Below, in pieces: positions 32,753-42,812 of a stretch of 64,000 bases of DNA. Under the pieces are notes generated by a model. That model did not search any database. It was given only the letters and a program-made list of their open reading frames with translations, and was not told the DNA's origin. Made by a program: the position numbers and the translations under genes. Origin of the DNA: Diphasiastrum complanatum (lineage: Eukaryota > Streptophyta > Lycopodiopsida > Lycopodiales > Lycopodiaceae); assembly GCA_029204225.1 (NCBI GenBank), contig CM055101.1, positions 29,809,975 to 29,873,974 of the forward strand, in the 5' to 3' direction. Each line of letters opens with the position of its first letter. Positions within the stretch are counted from its first letter, which is position 1.

Positions 32753-35427
32753 GAGCCACAAGACACATGACAGGTAACAAGAACTGGTTCAGTAGTTTGA
32801 AGGCATTGGATAATGGGACATCTGTTTCACAAGCAAATGGTGAAGTGTGCATGATCAAGGGGATAGGCACAGTTTCAATCCAACTGCCTGATGGCAAAAG
32901 CAGGATGATCAAGGAGGTACTTTACGTACCAGGTTTGAAGAAAAATCTACTTTATGTTGGAGTCATTACTGATCAAAAGTTGAAAGTAGAATTTGCCCAT
33001 GATCGTTGCTTTGCGAAGGATGCGAACCAAAAGTTCAAATTTATTGCGAATGGAGTAAGAGAGCCCAATACAAAATTGTACAGGTTGCATGCTACAATCA
33101 AGGGGCGACATAGACTTGTATCATCTGTTCCTTCGCAAACTGAGTTGTGGCACAAGAGGCTTGGTCACTTGAACTTGGGAAGCCTCATTTTGATGAGAAA
33201 ATTGGAGATGGTAACAGGACTGCCTACAATAGAAGATCACTTGAAATCGATGTGCGAATCTTGTATATATGGGAAGCAACATCAAGAGAAGTTCAATAAA
33301 GGGGGTGTTGCAAGAGCAAAGAACATCCTGGATTTAATCCACACATATTTATGCGGGCCCATGAGGACCATGTCCTTAGTAAAGGCCTTCTATTTCATGA
33401 CCTTTATTGATGATATGTCACGTAAGACGTGGATCTACTTCTTGAAGAAGAAATCAGATGCTTTTGATAACTTCAAGAACTTCAAAAACTTGGTCAAAAA
33501 TCAGATAGGTAAGAAGATCAAAGTCCTAAGATCTGGTAGTGGAGGTGAGTATAAGTCTAATGACTTCAATGATCTCTGTGATCAATGTGGGATTAAAAGA
33601 CAATTTAAGAAAGCTCATAATCCTGCTCTCAATGGTGTAGCTAAGCGCAAAAATCGTACGATTGTGGAAAGTGCCAGATCTATGCTAGCTGAGATTAGTT
33701 TACCAAAAGATTTTTGGTCAGAAGCATGTAGCACGGCAGTCTATCTTCAAAATAGAAGTCCTACCATTGCCATACCAATAATTACACATGAGGAAGCATT
33801 CACAAAGAAGAAGCCAAAGGTGAACCACTTACGAATCTTTGGATGTAAGGCCTTTGTACATATTCCTAAGGAAGAAAGACGTAAACTTGATGTAAAAGCT
33901 ATCAAGTGCATATTCCTAGGATATAATGATCGCGTGAAGGGCTATAGATGTTTTGATCCAGTCGAAAATCAAATCCATATAAGCCGAGATGTTATCTTTG
34001 ATGAATCCAAGATGTATGAAGACGAAGATGCTGAGAAGATAGACACATCCAGTAGGAAAAATGGTATAGTGAGGATACCACCTGATGATGATCCATTTAT
34101 TGACCTTCCGAGTGATGAACATGAGGATACATCTCAAGATACTACTACTCAACCTCATGAAACAGGTTGGAGAGGTAGGGACAAACCTTTTGGTGCAAGA
34201 AGGATTGACATTGTAGGTGACAAACGCAAGGAGAAGGATGTACCGTGGGATACATTTTCACCAGGAAGCCGATCACCTGACAGAAAGCTCCCTAAGTGGT
34301 TTGAGAGATTGATGGAGAGCCGCAATATAGATGACTTTCCAGGATCATCTAACCAGGGAGAGCTACGAAGATCAACAAGAAAGAAGATACTACCTAAAAG
34401 GTATGAAGCAAATTATGCTCTATTATCCAGCATTATTCAAAGCAAAGAACCTTCGACTTATGGTGAAGCGAAGGATGATGACATTTGGATCAAAGCCATG
34501 GGAGAGGAGATGGAGTCAATTGCTAAGCATAGAACATGGGACTTAGTAGAACCACCAGTTGGCAAGAAACCCATTGGTTGCAAATGGGTATATAGAACTA
34601 AGTACCATGGAGATGGAAGCATAGCAAAGCACAAAGCAAGATTGGTAATCAAAGGGTACGCACAAAATAAAGGCATTGACTATGAGGAGACCTGTGCGCC
34701 GGTGTGTAAGTGGAATACTCTACGTCTACTTATTGCTTTAGCTTCACATTTTGGTTGGCCTTTGCATCAGATGGATGTGAAATCTAATTTTCTAAATGGT
34801 GAGTTAGAAGAAGAAGTGTCCATGGATCAACCTGAAGGCTTTGTAACGAAAGGACAGGAAAATAAAGTATGTCGCTTGAAGAAAGCACTTTATGGTCTTA
34901 AACAAGCACCACGTGCGTGGTATAGCAGGATTGATGCCTACTTTCGTTCAAAGGCGATGGTGAGAACACATTCTGATCCAAATCTATATGTCTTATGCTT
35001 TGATGGTATGGTTGCTTTGATTGCTCTTTATGTTGATGACTTGATTATTACGGGAAATAATCAAGAGATGATAGACATAATAAAAAAAGACCTCATGAAA
35101 CAATTTGAGATGACGGATCTCAACCTAATGCATTACTGCCTTGGAGTAGAAGTGTGGCAAAAAGGACATGAAGTGGGTTTAACACAGGTGAAATATGTCA
35201 AAGAGTTGCTGCACAGGTTTAGGTTGCAGGATTGCAAATCAGTAAACACTCCTATTGAACCAGGTAAAAAGCTTTCTAAGCTTGATGAATCACAGTCATT
35301 TGATGCTACACTATATAGACAGTTAGTAGGGAGCTTGATTTACCTTACCACAACTAGACCAGATATATGCTATGTTGCTGGCATTGTAAGTCAGTTTATA
35401 GCAGCAGCTACGGAAATGCATTGGTAA
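32753..35427 (+). pseudogene. Family 1 pol: protease-integrase-RT in one 886-codon frame
   Basis: The aspartic protease motif reads D-S-(TGA)-A-T-R-H-M-T: the glycine codon of D-S-G-A is a stop. From Met at 32,767 the frame is open to 35,427. The integrase zinc region (W-H-K-R-L-G-H ... C-E-S-C) spans about residues 127-170. The core has Tyr194, Gly257 and Lys293 where the D, D and E of D-D-35-E belong (spacing 257-293 exactly 35 between). The integrase C-terminus F-G-C-K-A-F is near 358. RT runs from about 573, with Q-M-D-V-K-S near 667 and Y-V-D-D at 755-758, both intact. The frame ends at a premature TAA in E-M-H-W-(stop)-A-A-K-R. RT may be chemically intact, but the polyprotein could not be processed or integrate. 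Confidence 0.95.
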
Positions 35428-35986
35428 GCAGCTAAACGCATTTTGCGTTATGTGAAAGGCACATAAGAGTATGGCTTGATTTACAGGAAGCATGATGGTT
35501 TACCTGAGTTGTGTGGCTATGTGGATGCGGACTGGGGAGCTGACTATGATGATCGTAGATCCACCACAGGATATATATTCCAGTTTTATGGTAATTGCTT
35601 TTCTTGGTCTAGTAAGAAGCAAAGTACAATTGCTCTTTGCACCACAGAAGTAGAGTACAAGGCAATGTGTAGTGCTAGCAGCACAAGAAGCTATATGGTT
35701 GAGACAAATCTTGGAAGAGATTGGCATAAAGCAGAAAAATCCCACAACTTTACATAGCGACAGTCAGAGTGGCATTCAGCTAGCAAAGAATCCAGTGTTC
35801 CATGCGAGAACTAAACACATTGAGATCCAATATCACTTCATACGTGAAAGGCTGCTAAGTCGTGAAATTCATGTTGTTCATTGTAGCACAGAAGAACAAC
35901 TAGCTGATATTTTCACTAAGCCACTTTCTGGAGAAAAGTTTGATAAGTTTAGATCAAAACTTTCTGTATTTAAAGTTTGTTGACTT
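35428..35986 (+). pseudogene. Family 1 RNase H, frameshifted
   Basis: R-I-L-R-Y-V-K-G-T-(stop)-E-Y-G-L is followed by G-Y-V-D-A-D-W-G, T-G-Y-I-F, S-S-K-K-Q-S-T-I-A-L and E-V-E-Y-K-A-M. Near 35,675 the frame shifts to A-A-Q-E-A-I-W-L, H-S-D-S-Q-S-G-I, T-K-H-I-E-I-Q-Y-H-F-I-R and A-D-I-F-T-K-P-L, ending ...S-V-F-K-V-C. The Asp-Glu-Asp active-site residues are still readable across the two frames. The stop at 35,464-35,466 is shared with the 8.2-9.9 kb copy. Confidence 0.93.
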
Positions 35987-36027
35987 TAAAACTATGTATA
36001 TGACTGTATAAAAAGTGACTCTACTTT

Positions 36028-36036
36028 AAGGGAGAG
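36028..36036 (+). other. Polypurine tract
   Basis: AAGGGAGAG directly precedes the 3' LTR. It primes plus-strand DNA synthesis in retroelements. Confidence 0.88.
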
Positions 36037-36311
36037 AGTTAGAATTAAAGTTAGAATCACTGTGTTACTGTACTGTGGGTCCTATCAGTGGATAAGGATC
36101 AGTTGGCCTCGCCACGAGGCAGGTCGACGGGACACGCTCCCGCCAACGGCAACCTGGGTCATGCATGGGTTGCCTGAGTGAACAACTATATGTACAGTAT
36201 AATTTCATTTTGAGAAATACAGTTGCTATGTGAGCTTGCTGAGGAGAGTGATTTTCTATCTATGTTACTGTGTAGCGTGATCTGTGTTCCTGTGCAAAGC
36301 AAATTCTAAGT
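36037..36311 (+). mobile_element. Family 1 3' LTR (275 bp)
   Basis: AGTTAGAATT to AAATTCTAAGT. Compared with the 5' LTR it has a 1-bp loss in the second hairpin (ACACGCTCCCG) and a different GATTTTCTATCTATG segment. It is followed by the right copy of AATTG (36,312-36,316). Confidence 0.95.
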
Positions 36312-36980
36312 AATTGTTGGGGCCGTAGGCCAACCATAATGAGTCTAGATCAATAACACGTCTATGATTATCTTTATCAATTCCTCTCAGTAATGACTCA
36401 TCTAAAATATGTGTATTCAGTCATCAACTCCAAGAATTCTCCTGGCACTCTGCTTGTTGGATCAGCACATAGATTTGTGTGATGCTAACCAGCTCAACCT
36501 TCACTAATTGGATTGTATTTCAAAGCCACATGTGACACAAGTCAAAAGATATCAGGCATGTGGCAGACGACCTAAGCAACATACTCATCCAACCAGCAAA
36601 TTCTCAAGACATTCCATTGGTATGATAACTACCTTTCAGCCAACATTCTCTTATCAAGTTTACTACTAGCAGACGCACCAAATTTGTTATGCTTTTTCCT
36701 CACCATGGGATCAACATAGGGGAGGGAATAACTTAACAGGGTGCAACACTTCCAGTACCGTGCTGCTACAAGGATGGCTGTACATGTCTCAACTTGATTC
36801 TAGACTGGCGATCCTTGACATGTTTCATCAACCAAACCAACCATGTCGAGTATAGACCTAGCTCCTTTATTCCAGGGAGATAGGGTGAGATTACCATTTT
36901 AACATACAGAGGCACATATACGATTCAAATCTCTATTTCAATGATGATTCACTTGAAAACTTTTCTTAGTTCATATCAAG
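36312..36980 (-). repeat. Continuation of host sequence beyond the insertion (arm A')
   Basis: Its reverse complement is colinear with 40,375-41,350: CATTATGGTTGGC, ACGTGTTATTGATCTAGACTC, CATGGGATCAACATAGG. It begins with the right AATTG. Together with 29.9-30.26 kb it rebuilds the uninterrupted sequence seen at 41.35 kb. It lacks a ~330-bp insertion present in arm B. No gene is recognised. Confidence 0.88.
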
Positions 36981-37089
36981 ACAACAAAGTTCTCGATAAC
37001 ATTCTCAAGAGAAATGTGGCCCATCAAGAAATCTGAGACCCGAGAGGGTTCTTTTCTTCAACGACTCCATCTGTTCACAGTGATGTGGC

Positions 37090-38060
37090 TCAAGGTATGA
37101 TGGTAAAAAATGATTGACAATGTACCTTTTCTTTCAACTCTCTGAAGTGGGATGGAATTCAGGGACAAGTCATCAATTTATCTCTTCCTTCATCTCTCTG
37201 AAGTGCGATGGAATGGGCGCATTACTGAGAAGCTCTCTTTGAACTCTCTGTAGGCTCAGAGATGAAAACACGATTTATAGAGATACCATATGATCTCAAA
37301 GTATCTTCTGGTTGCCACAGACAACGCTTCTTCAATACATTTGCTTAGGTAGTAGTTGTGCATGCCTTAAGAGCAGCATTCAACACTCAGAGCTCTGCAT
37401 CGTTTCATTCTGCAGCTCCTTTAGAAATCAGAATGATGAAGGTAAACTGCTCTTCTTCTGGCAGAAATCAAGCAGCTTTCACAGATGTTATAACTGTCTA
37501 TCTCTGACAGCGATGGAAGGCAGAAACTTCTCAAAAGAACCTCCTCTGTTTGCGATGAATGGGCAGAAGAGTGATACTCATAGAAGGAAAGTTGATTCGA
37601 CATGCCTCTCTTCTAGCGATGGATCAGAAACAATTGTATGTGTCTGTAGCAGCGATGGCTCAGTTCAGAATGATGCTCAGAACAACAATAGAGGTGACAG
37701 TGTAAGATGGAATCAGCAGCGAACCTTCTTTCCGAATTATTGATGAATCATTACTCTCAAATATAATGAGCAGTAGGCATTCTGCCTTAGATTGGTGATT
37801 ATGCATTCATCTCAAATGTGATGGACAGTGGCTATATATTCTCTGGTTTGTTAATAAAACATTCCAATTGCGATGGGCAGTAGGTATTCTACCTCTGGAA
37901 TCATTGATTAAATATTCTCAAGTGCGATGGTGGGCAGTGGTAGAGCACTCTATTGGCAGCAGAGGTTTCTATCGGACCTTTTGATAGTATTTTTTTCTCA
38001 AAAAGGGCTCTGAATGCAGCGATGGACTAGCTCCTCAATTAGCTCCAAGAACGGTATTCT
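37090..38060 (+). repeat. Degenerate ~55-bp minisatellite with (A/G)GCGATGG(G)CAGT core
   Basis: CAGT(A/G)G cores at 37,771, 37,826, 37,878 and 37,936 give steps of 55, 52 and 58 bp, each with TCTCAA(A/G)TGCGATGG upstream and (T)ATTCT downstream. Looser copies of GCGATGG lie at about 37,149, 37,205, 37,510, 37,616, 37,654 and 38,023. The 143-codon frame 37,312-37,743 crosses part of the array and is rich in Ser, Asn and Cys with no domain, so I do not treat it as a gene. Confidence 0.6.
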
Positions 38061-38623
38061 TCAAGAGAGACATTGCTAGCTTTGTGACAGCGTAGTGACT
38101 TCTTGGTAGGCCCACAGTTGGTAGTACTAGTCTGAACAGACGTTACGCAAGTCTCTGCTCTCAAATAAACTCATATTCTTATCTCTCAAGTAGCTCTCAA
38201 GAGAGTCTCCTATCTTCAAAGAACTATCATTCTCCCAACAAATTCATAGGTGGCTCACTAAGACATTTAAACTCAACTTTCCCACTTCCCAAAAGTGACA
38301 ATGGAAGTCCAGTATGATGCTTATGTCTTCGCCCATAGTGCTTGCCAAAGCTGCCAATGAACCCCTCTTAAGGATGGAGTTTAAAGAGATAGTGAAGATT
38401 TTACCGATGACTTCTACTCTTCACACACTCTTGAAGGTATGGCTGAACTGAAAATGAGCTCTCAACTAGGGTGCTTCAAGAATGCTCCAAAGCTCACAAT
38501 GATAAAAGTCTTCCATTGAATGAGTTCTAAAAGAGATCCCAAATTACAATAGGTGAAATATAATGGAGTCTCTACCTTTCCCACATTCCTCACACCTCAA
38601 ATCAAACTTTCAAGAAGCACTGA
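38061..38623. other. No recognisable gene
   Basis: Sequence between the minisatellite and the segmental duplication; CTCTCAAG-type words recur. No domain or RNA gene. Confidence 0.4.
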
Positions 38624-39099
38624 TCAACATCGTCGTGCTTATTCAAACAGATATAATCATGTGCCTTCTTGTAATTCATTACTTCAGCTTCCAATTCTCC
38701 AAGTTTCTTCTAAAATTCGTTATGGAGCATACACACGACAAAAGCTAACGACAAAAGTTGAAGAATGAATCTTTTCTAAGACATGAATGCTGGAAAATTA
38801 TTTATTTACAAAGGTCCTGCATCACAAAATGTTCAATTTTGTTGCATTAATATTAATTGCATTCTCGATAATATATATCTATCCAAGGAGTTGCAATGTA
38901 CAAGGTCACCGTAGTACTCATCATTGTCCACAAATCTAAGTATTACCCTAAAATATTGTCCATAAATATAAGAATTGGTAAAAAAATCTTAATAAATGTC
39001 GCTAAATTCTTGACAAACATCGCTACTGCTAATTATTCCTCGCTAGTTTTTTCATGTCAATTATCCATCGCCTGGCAACGTTTACAGGGACGGATATCC

Positions 39100-39560
39100 A
39101 TCGGGGTGATAGTCAATTTGAAATTCCCTTTCTACTCCTTTTGGCATTTTGGTCCTCTTGCCAACAAAAGTATAAGGCTCACCTTTATCTTGTCCTTTAG
39201 TGCACTTGCCTTTGTACTTGCCATCGAACTTCCCCTTTCAGAACATAGCCTCCTCCTCTCCAACTTGAGGTATTCACCAAGATTTCTTACAAGTCCTCCA
39301 TACTTGGCAATGTCTTTTGAATAGAAAAACTTTGAACAAGATTAGCATGATCATCCAACAAGCCATTAAGAACTACTTCACAAGTTCTATCTCCTTAATG
39401 CTTTCATCATTACTTGCTAACTCGTCATTAGGTGCTTTAACCCTCAAAACAAAAGCATGAGCACTTTCATCCTTCTTTTGCAAACTTTGAATATTTGCCT
39501 CCTACGAGCTACAACCCTTGATGTAGACTTCGACTCATAAATCTTCTTTAAAGATTCCCG
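39100..39560 (-). pseudogene. Copia family 2 gag fragment (copy 2)
   Basis: The minus strand reads, with breaks, K-K-I-Y-E-S-K-S-T-S-R, V-C-K-R-R-M-K-V or in the alternate frame Q-K-K-D-E-S-A, then S-K-D-I-A-K-Y-G-G-L-V-R-N-L-G-E-Y-L-K-L-E. It matches gag at 58,580-58,920. The I-A-K-Y-G segment missing from copy 1 is present here. In opposite orientation to the adjoining LTR. Confidence 0.72.
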
Positions 39561-39594
39561 AGCCGCACTAGATGTAGTGTAGTTACCAACTTCC

Positions 39595-40205
39595 TGTGGA
39601 AATTTGTCAACTATCTCGTTAAGATTTCATGTTGAGTTTATTTGGCAATTTTGAGGCCAATATGCATTTTAAACTTAGAGATAGACTTAAAAAAGTTAAT
39701 AAGGCCTAAGAATAGTGGATTTACTATTTTTGACAACTTAGGCATCTTGAGAAGGTTGCATATAGACCTAATGTAATTGGCTTATTCATGTTCACTTTAA
39801 GATCTAAGGTTTGGAAGGGATCTAGAACCTTCCATAAGTTGATAAGCTTGAGGAAGAGCATCCAATTAAGAAAAAGGGCTATTATAAATAGGCTACAAGC
39901 GTGGGATGAAATCATTACTCTCAATCTTCTCTCATTCATTCTTATGGAAGATATATCTTTGGGGTTTTCCAATCATTTTTGCAATTTGGTGATGATATAG
40001 TGGATTCTTGTGTATAGAATGTTATTTTTTTGTATATGTATTAGTTCCCACGTGCGAGTACTGTTGTTGTACATATGTTGTACAGACTGGACATAAGAGA
40101 TTTTGACAAGTTCTTGTTGATTTTACATCTTCTATGTGTAGTAGATGCAATATTTCTACATTGTTAATGATGCTAGATGTGCTTTCCATTTTCGCCAAAG
40201 ATAAA
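39595..40205 (+). mobile_element. Family 2 LTR (copy 2)
   Basis: It starts TGTGGAAATTTGTCAACTA, carries GGCTATTATAAATAGGCTAC near 39,880-39,900 and ends at CCAAAGATAAAGA, followed by family 1 LTR sequence exactly as in copy 1. Confidence 0.8.
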
Positions 40206-40273
40206 GAATTAGAATTAAAGTACAACTATTGTGTTACTGTACTATGGGTCCTATCAGTGGATAAGGACTAGTT
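40206..40273 (+). mobile_element. Family 1 LTR stub (68 bp)
   Basis: It begins AATTAGAATTAAAGTACAAC and stops at GGACTAGTT, joining unrelated sequence (CAGGTATCACCC). In copy 1 the same LTR continues in full, so a deletion or duplication breakpoint lies here. Confidence 0.85.
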
Positions 40274-40496
40274 CAGGTATCACCCTTTTGCATACAGTTT
40301 GAGTTCGGTGATGACTTTTACATTTCTCTCGAGAATGTTATTGAGTACTTTGGTATCTTGATATGATCTAAGAAAAGTCTTCAAGTGAATCATCATTGAA
40401 ATAGAGATTTGAATCGTATATGTGCCTCTGTATGTTAAAATGGTAATCTCACCCTATCCCAAATACAGGAGCTAGGTCTATACTCGACATGGTTGG

Positions 40497-40817
40497 AATA
40501 TACCATTTAGAGCTAAAAACTCAACCTACTGGCATATTCACCTAGGACCACAGTGGGTAGGATACTCCGTTGCAATATATGGTTCCTAGTCTCTCACTAT
40601 CGAACATCTGAAAACCGAGATGTTTAGGGACTGGAGACTGCACTTGAAGAAAACCTCTTTAGCAATTGAGGAATCTACCATTTATCACAGAGAGATGAGT
40701 GTACTAAATCATTAGAGAGTGGAAAAATAAATCTTATGAATGAAATTAAGAACGATCGTATATCCCTTCATCAACTATATCTCTAGAGGCTTGGATACCC
40801 TCTATTAGTTGTGAGGG
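40497..40817. mobile_element. Small insertion with ~9-bp flanking duplication
   Basis: Arm B has CATGGTTGG (40,488-40,496), extra sequence, then CATGGTTTGG (40,818-40,827). Arm A' has only one such site (36,835-36,855 reversed). The insert, about 321-331 bp, has no clear inverted ends, poly-A tail or coding content. A 9-bp duplication would fit a Mutator-like nonautonomous element. Confidence 0.5.
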
Positions 40818-41461
40818 CATGGTTTGGTTTATAAAACATGTCAGGGATCGCCAGTCTAGAATCTAGTTGAGACATGTATAGCCATCCTCGTAACAGCACG
40901 ATAATGGAACTGTTGCACCCTGTTAAGTTATTCCTTCCCCTATGTTGATCCCATGGTGAGGAAAAAGCTTAACAAATTTGGTGAGTCTACTGGTAGTAAC
41001 TTGATAAGAGAATGTTGGCTGAAAGGTAGCTATCATACCAATGGAATGTCTCTAGAATTTGTTGGTTGGATGAGTATGTTGCTTAGGTCGTCTGCCACAT
41101 GCCTGATATCTTTTGACTTGTGTCACATGTCGCTTTGAAATACAATCCTATTAGTGAAGGTTGAGGTGGTTATCATCACACAAATCTATGTGCTGATCCC
41201 TCAAATAGAGTGCGAGGAGCATTCTTGGAATTGATGACTGAATATCACATATTTTAGATGAGTCATTACTAAGAGGAACGGAAAAAGATAATCGTAGACG
41301 TGTTATTGATCTAGACTCATTATGGTTGGCATCCTACGTTCCAACAATTCTCATAGGGACTAGCTGCAAACCAGATGAGGACCCTATGCCTACGATCGAT
41401 TGACTTCTTCACCTGGCTAGGGGTACTCTTAAGTGGGTACCTATAGAGGCAAGGCTATTCA

Positions 41462-41779
41462 GTGAACCCTAATGACAAGGTTAAGGATGAGCATCATGAA
41501 TTAGTAGAGATGGTCAAACAACATATGGGAGATATTCATGCAACATTGCTAGGTTTGACTCTAGATGTGAGAAATCAACAAGAGTTGATTAATCAACACT
41601 ATGCCCATGAATCCATACCATTGTCTCGGTATAGCCAAGAGGATCATGCCACTAATGATTGTTGGATTACAATATGTGGATACTGCGATAGGATAGGCCA
41701 TCTAGAAGGAACTTGTCAAATTCAAAAGAGAGACGAAAAGCGTAGGAAAAAACTAGTCCAAAGAGTTTTGGAGCGATAA
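41462..41779 (+). pseudogene. Gag-like zinc-knuckle protein fragment, arm B
   Basis: 105 codons: N-P-N-D-K-V-K-D-E-H-H-E-L-V-E-M-V, then S-R-Y-S-Q-E-D-H-A-T-N-D-C (first knuckle, two Cys replaced by Ser) and C-G-Y-C-D-R-I-G-H-L-E-G-T-C (second knuckle complete, C-x2-C-x4-H-x4-C), ending in a basic tail K-R-D-E-K-R-R-K-K. It is the partner of 29,865-30,239. The frame starts at ATG or continues from upstream T-R-like codons across a stop. Probably the end of a retroelement gag; no protease or pol follows. Confidence 0.6.
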
Positions 41780-42812
41780 ACACCCTCACAAATCTGCCTA
41801 CTAAAGCATAGAATAGGATAGGAGTAGAAACAAGATAGCTTGAAAGCTACTCGACAAACCCGAGATTCAATACTGATCACTCGAACTTGAAGTTAGACTT
41901 GCACTCAAGTAATGATGTCATATTTTTAGAATATGCAAATATGTAGTCACCCCTAGTGGAGATAACCTAATAGCATTTTCTTGTATAAACTTACAAAGTT
42001 GTGATTAGAATTGTAATAAATAAATAGATAATTTATGTATTGCAAAAAAATTAAAATTAAAATTTGATTAATGTCAAATTCAACTTATGAGTACGACGAG
42101 ATTATTAGAATGGAAAGAAAAACTTTGCGACAAACTTTTGTTGTTTTCAAGAAATATGAGAAGCAATTTTTATATGGCCATAACTTTTTGAGCAAAAAGA
42201 ATAATTTTTTTCAACTTTGCTCCTAGAAACAACGTTTCATCATAATTCCTCAATATCCTTTAAACTCATCTTTTGTAAGCAGGAAAATGCGCAACAAACT
42301 ACATTTTGTACCTTTCCGATTTCAGATCTTGTAAGCAGTTGGTTTTGATGTTTTGTTAGTAGTGGTTTGGATTGAAAGTCTCTATTGTATTTTCCTATTG
42401 ATTTAGGCTCTGACTTGTAATATGAGGACATGCTTGCGACATTTTCTAGTTGTGACAAAGAACCACTTAATTCTTCTGCAAGTTAACTTGGATACCTGAC
42501 CTCTTCAATCTCTGTCTCATTCTCTTGAGTAGATCCTGCACCATGAGTTGACTCTTGAAATTCATTAAATGTAGCTCTTTTGGACATGGGCTGACAAAGA
42601 GATTAACATGGGATGTGTGGTGTTGGAGGGTTTGCAAACTCAAGGCAATCCTAACCCTAGCTAATAAGTGAGAGGGATTTGGCACCCTGCGTGTGTAAGT
42701 CCAACCCGATGATCACATAGTTATTTGATAATTAGAAAGTTAGTAAAAGGACTTTAGGCCTTTTTGTCAAACTTTTAATTTCGCAGGGCCTAAATGTCAA
42801 GTTAGTGAATAA
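41780..42812 (+). repeat. Noncoding repeat unit upstream of the Gypsy-type LTR
   Basis: Present as 11,800-12,225 (part), 28,786-29,864 (inverted) and 45,820-46,492. It has no domain. Its end (TCAAGTTAGTGAATAA) directly precedes TGTTGGGACTCC here and in arm A, so it could be the element's 3' internal part, although no polypurine tract is visible. Confidence 0.7.

Larger units (their letters stand above)
30261..36311 (+). mobile_element. Full-length Ty1/Copia retrotransposon, family 1
   Basis: A 6,051-bp element with 5' LTR, PBS, leader, gag, protease-integrase-RT-RNase H (Copia order), PPT and 3' LTR, flanked by the 5-bp duplication AATTG. By eye the LTRs differ at roughly a dozen positions including small indels, so the insertion is not very recent. 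The coding region carries stops in gag (32,137-32,139), near the gag end (32,410-32,412) and in the protease active site (32,753-32,755), plus stops at 35,425-35,427 and 35,464-35,466 and a frameshift near 35,675. It cannot move by itself. Partial relatives in the window: 8,166-9,935, 19,832-21,839, 40,206-40,273 and 55,500-55,640. Confidence 0.97.
38624..40205. repeat. Segmental duplication, copy 2 (partner 18,306-19,831)
   Basis: Colinear with copy 1 through the same junctions, including the inverted gag/LTR join and the start of the family 1 LTR. It is better preserved in gag. Confidence 0.85.

Noticed and set aside
32767-35427. Intact pol gene of an active element
   Set aside because: Protease stop, replaced integrase triad, premature stop before RNase H and a later frameshift.
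30261-36311. Endogenous pararetrovirus or active virus
   Set aside because: Gene order gag-protease-integrase-RT-RNase H with LTRs and target duplication is a Ty1/Copia retrotransposon; no envelope, movement or coat protein.
37312-37743. 143-codon gene
   Set aside because: Overlaps the degenerate minisatellite, low-complexity Ser/Asn content, no recognisable motif.
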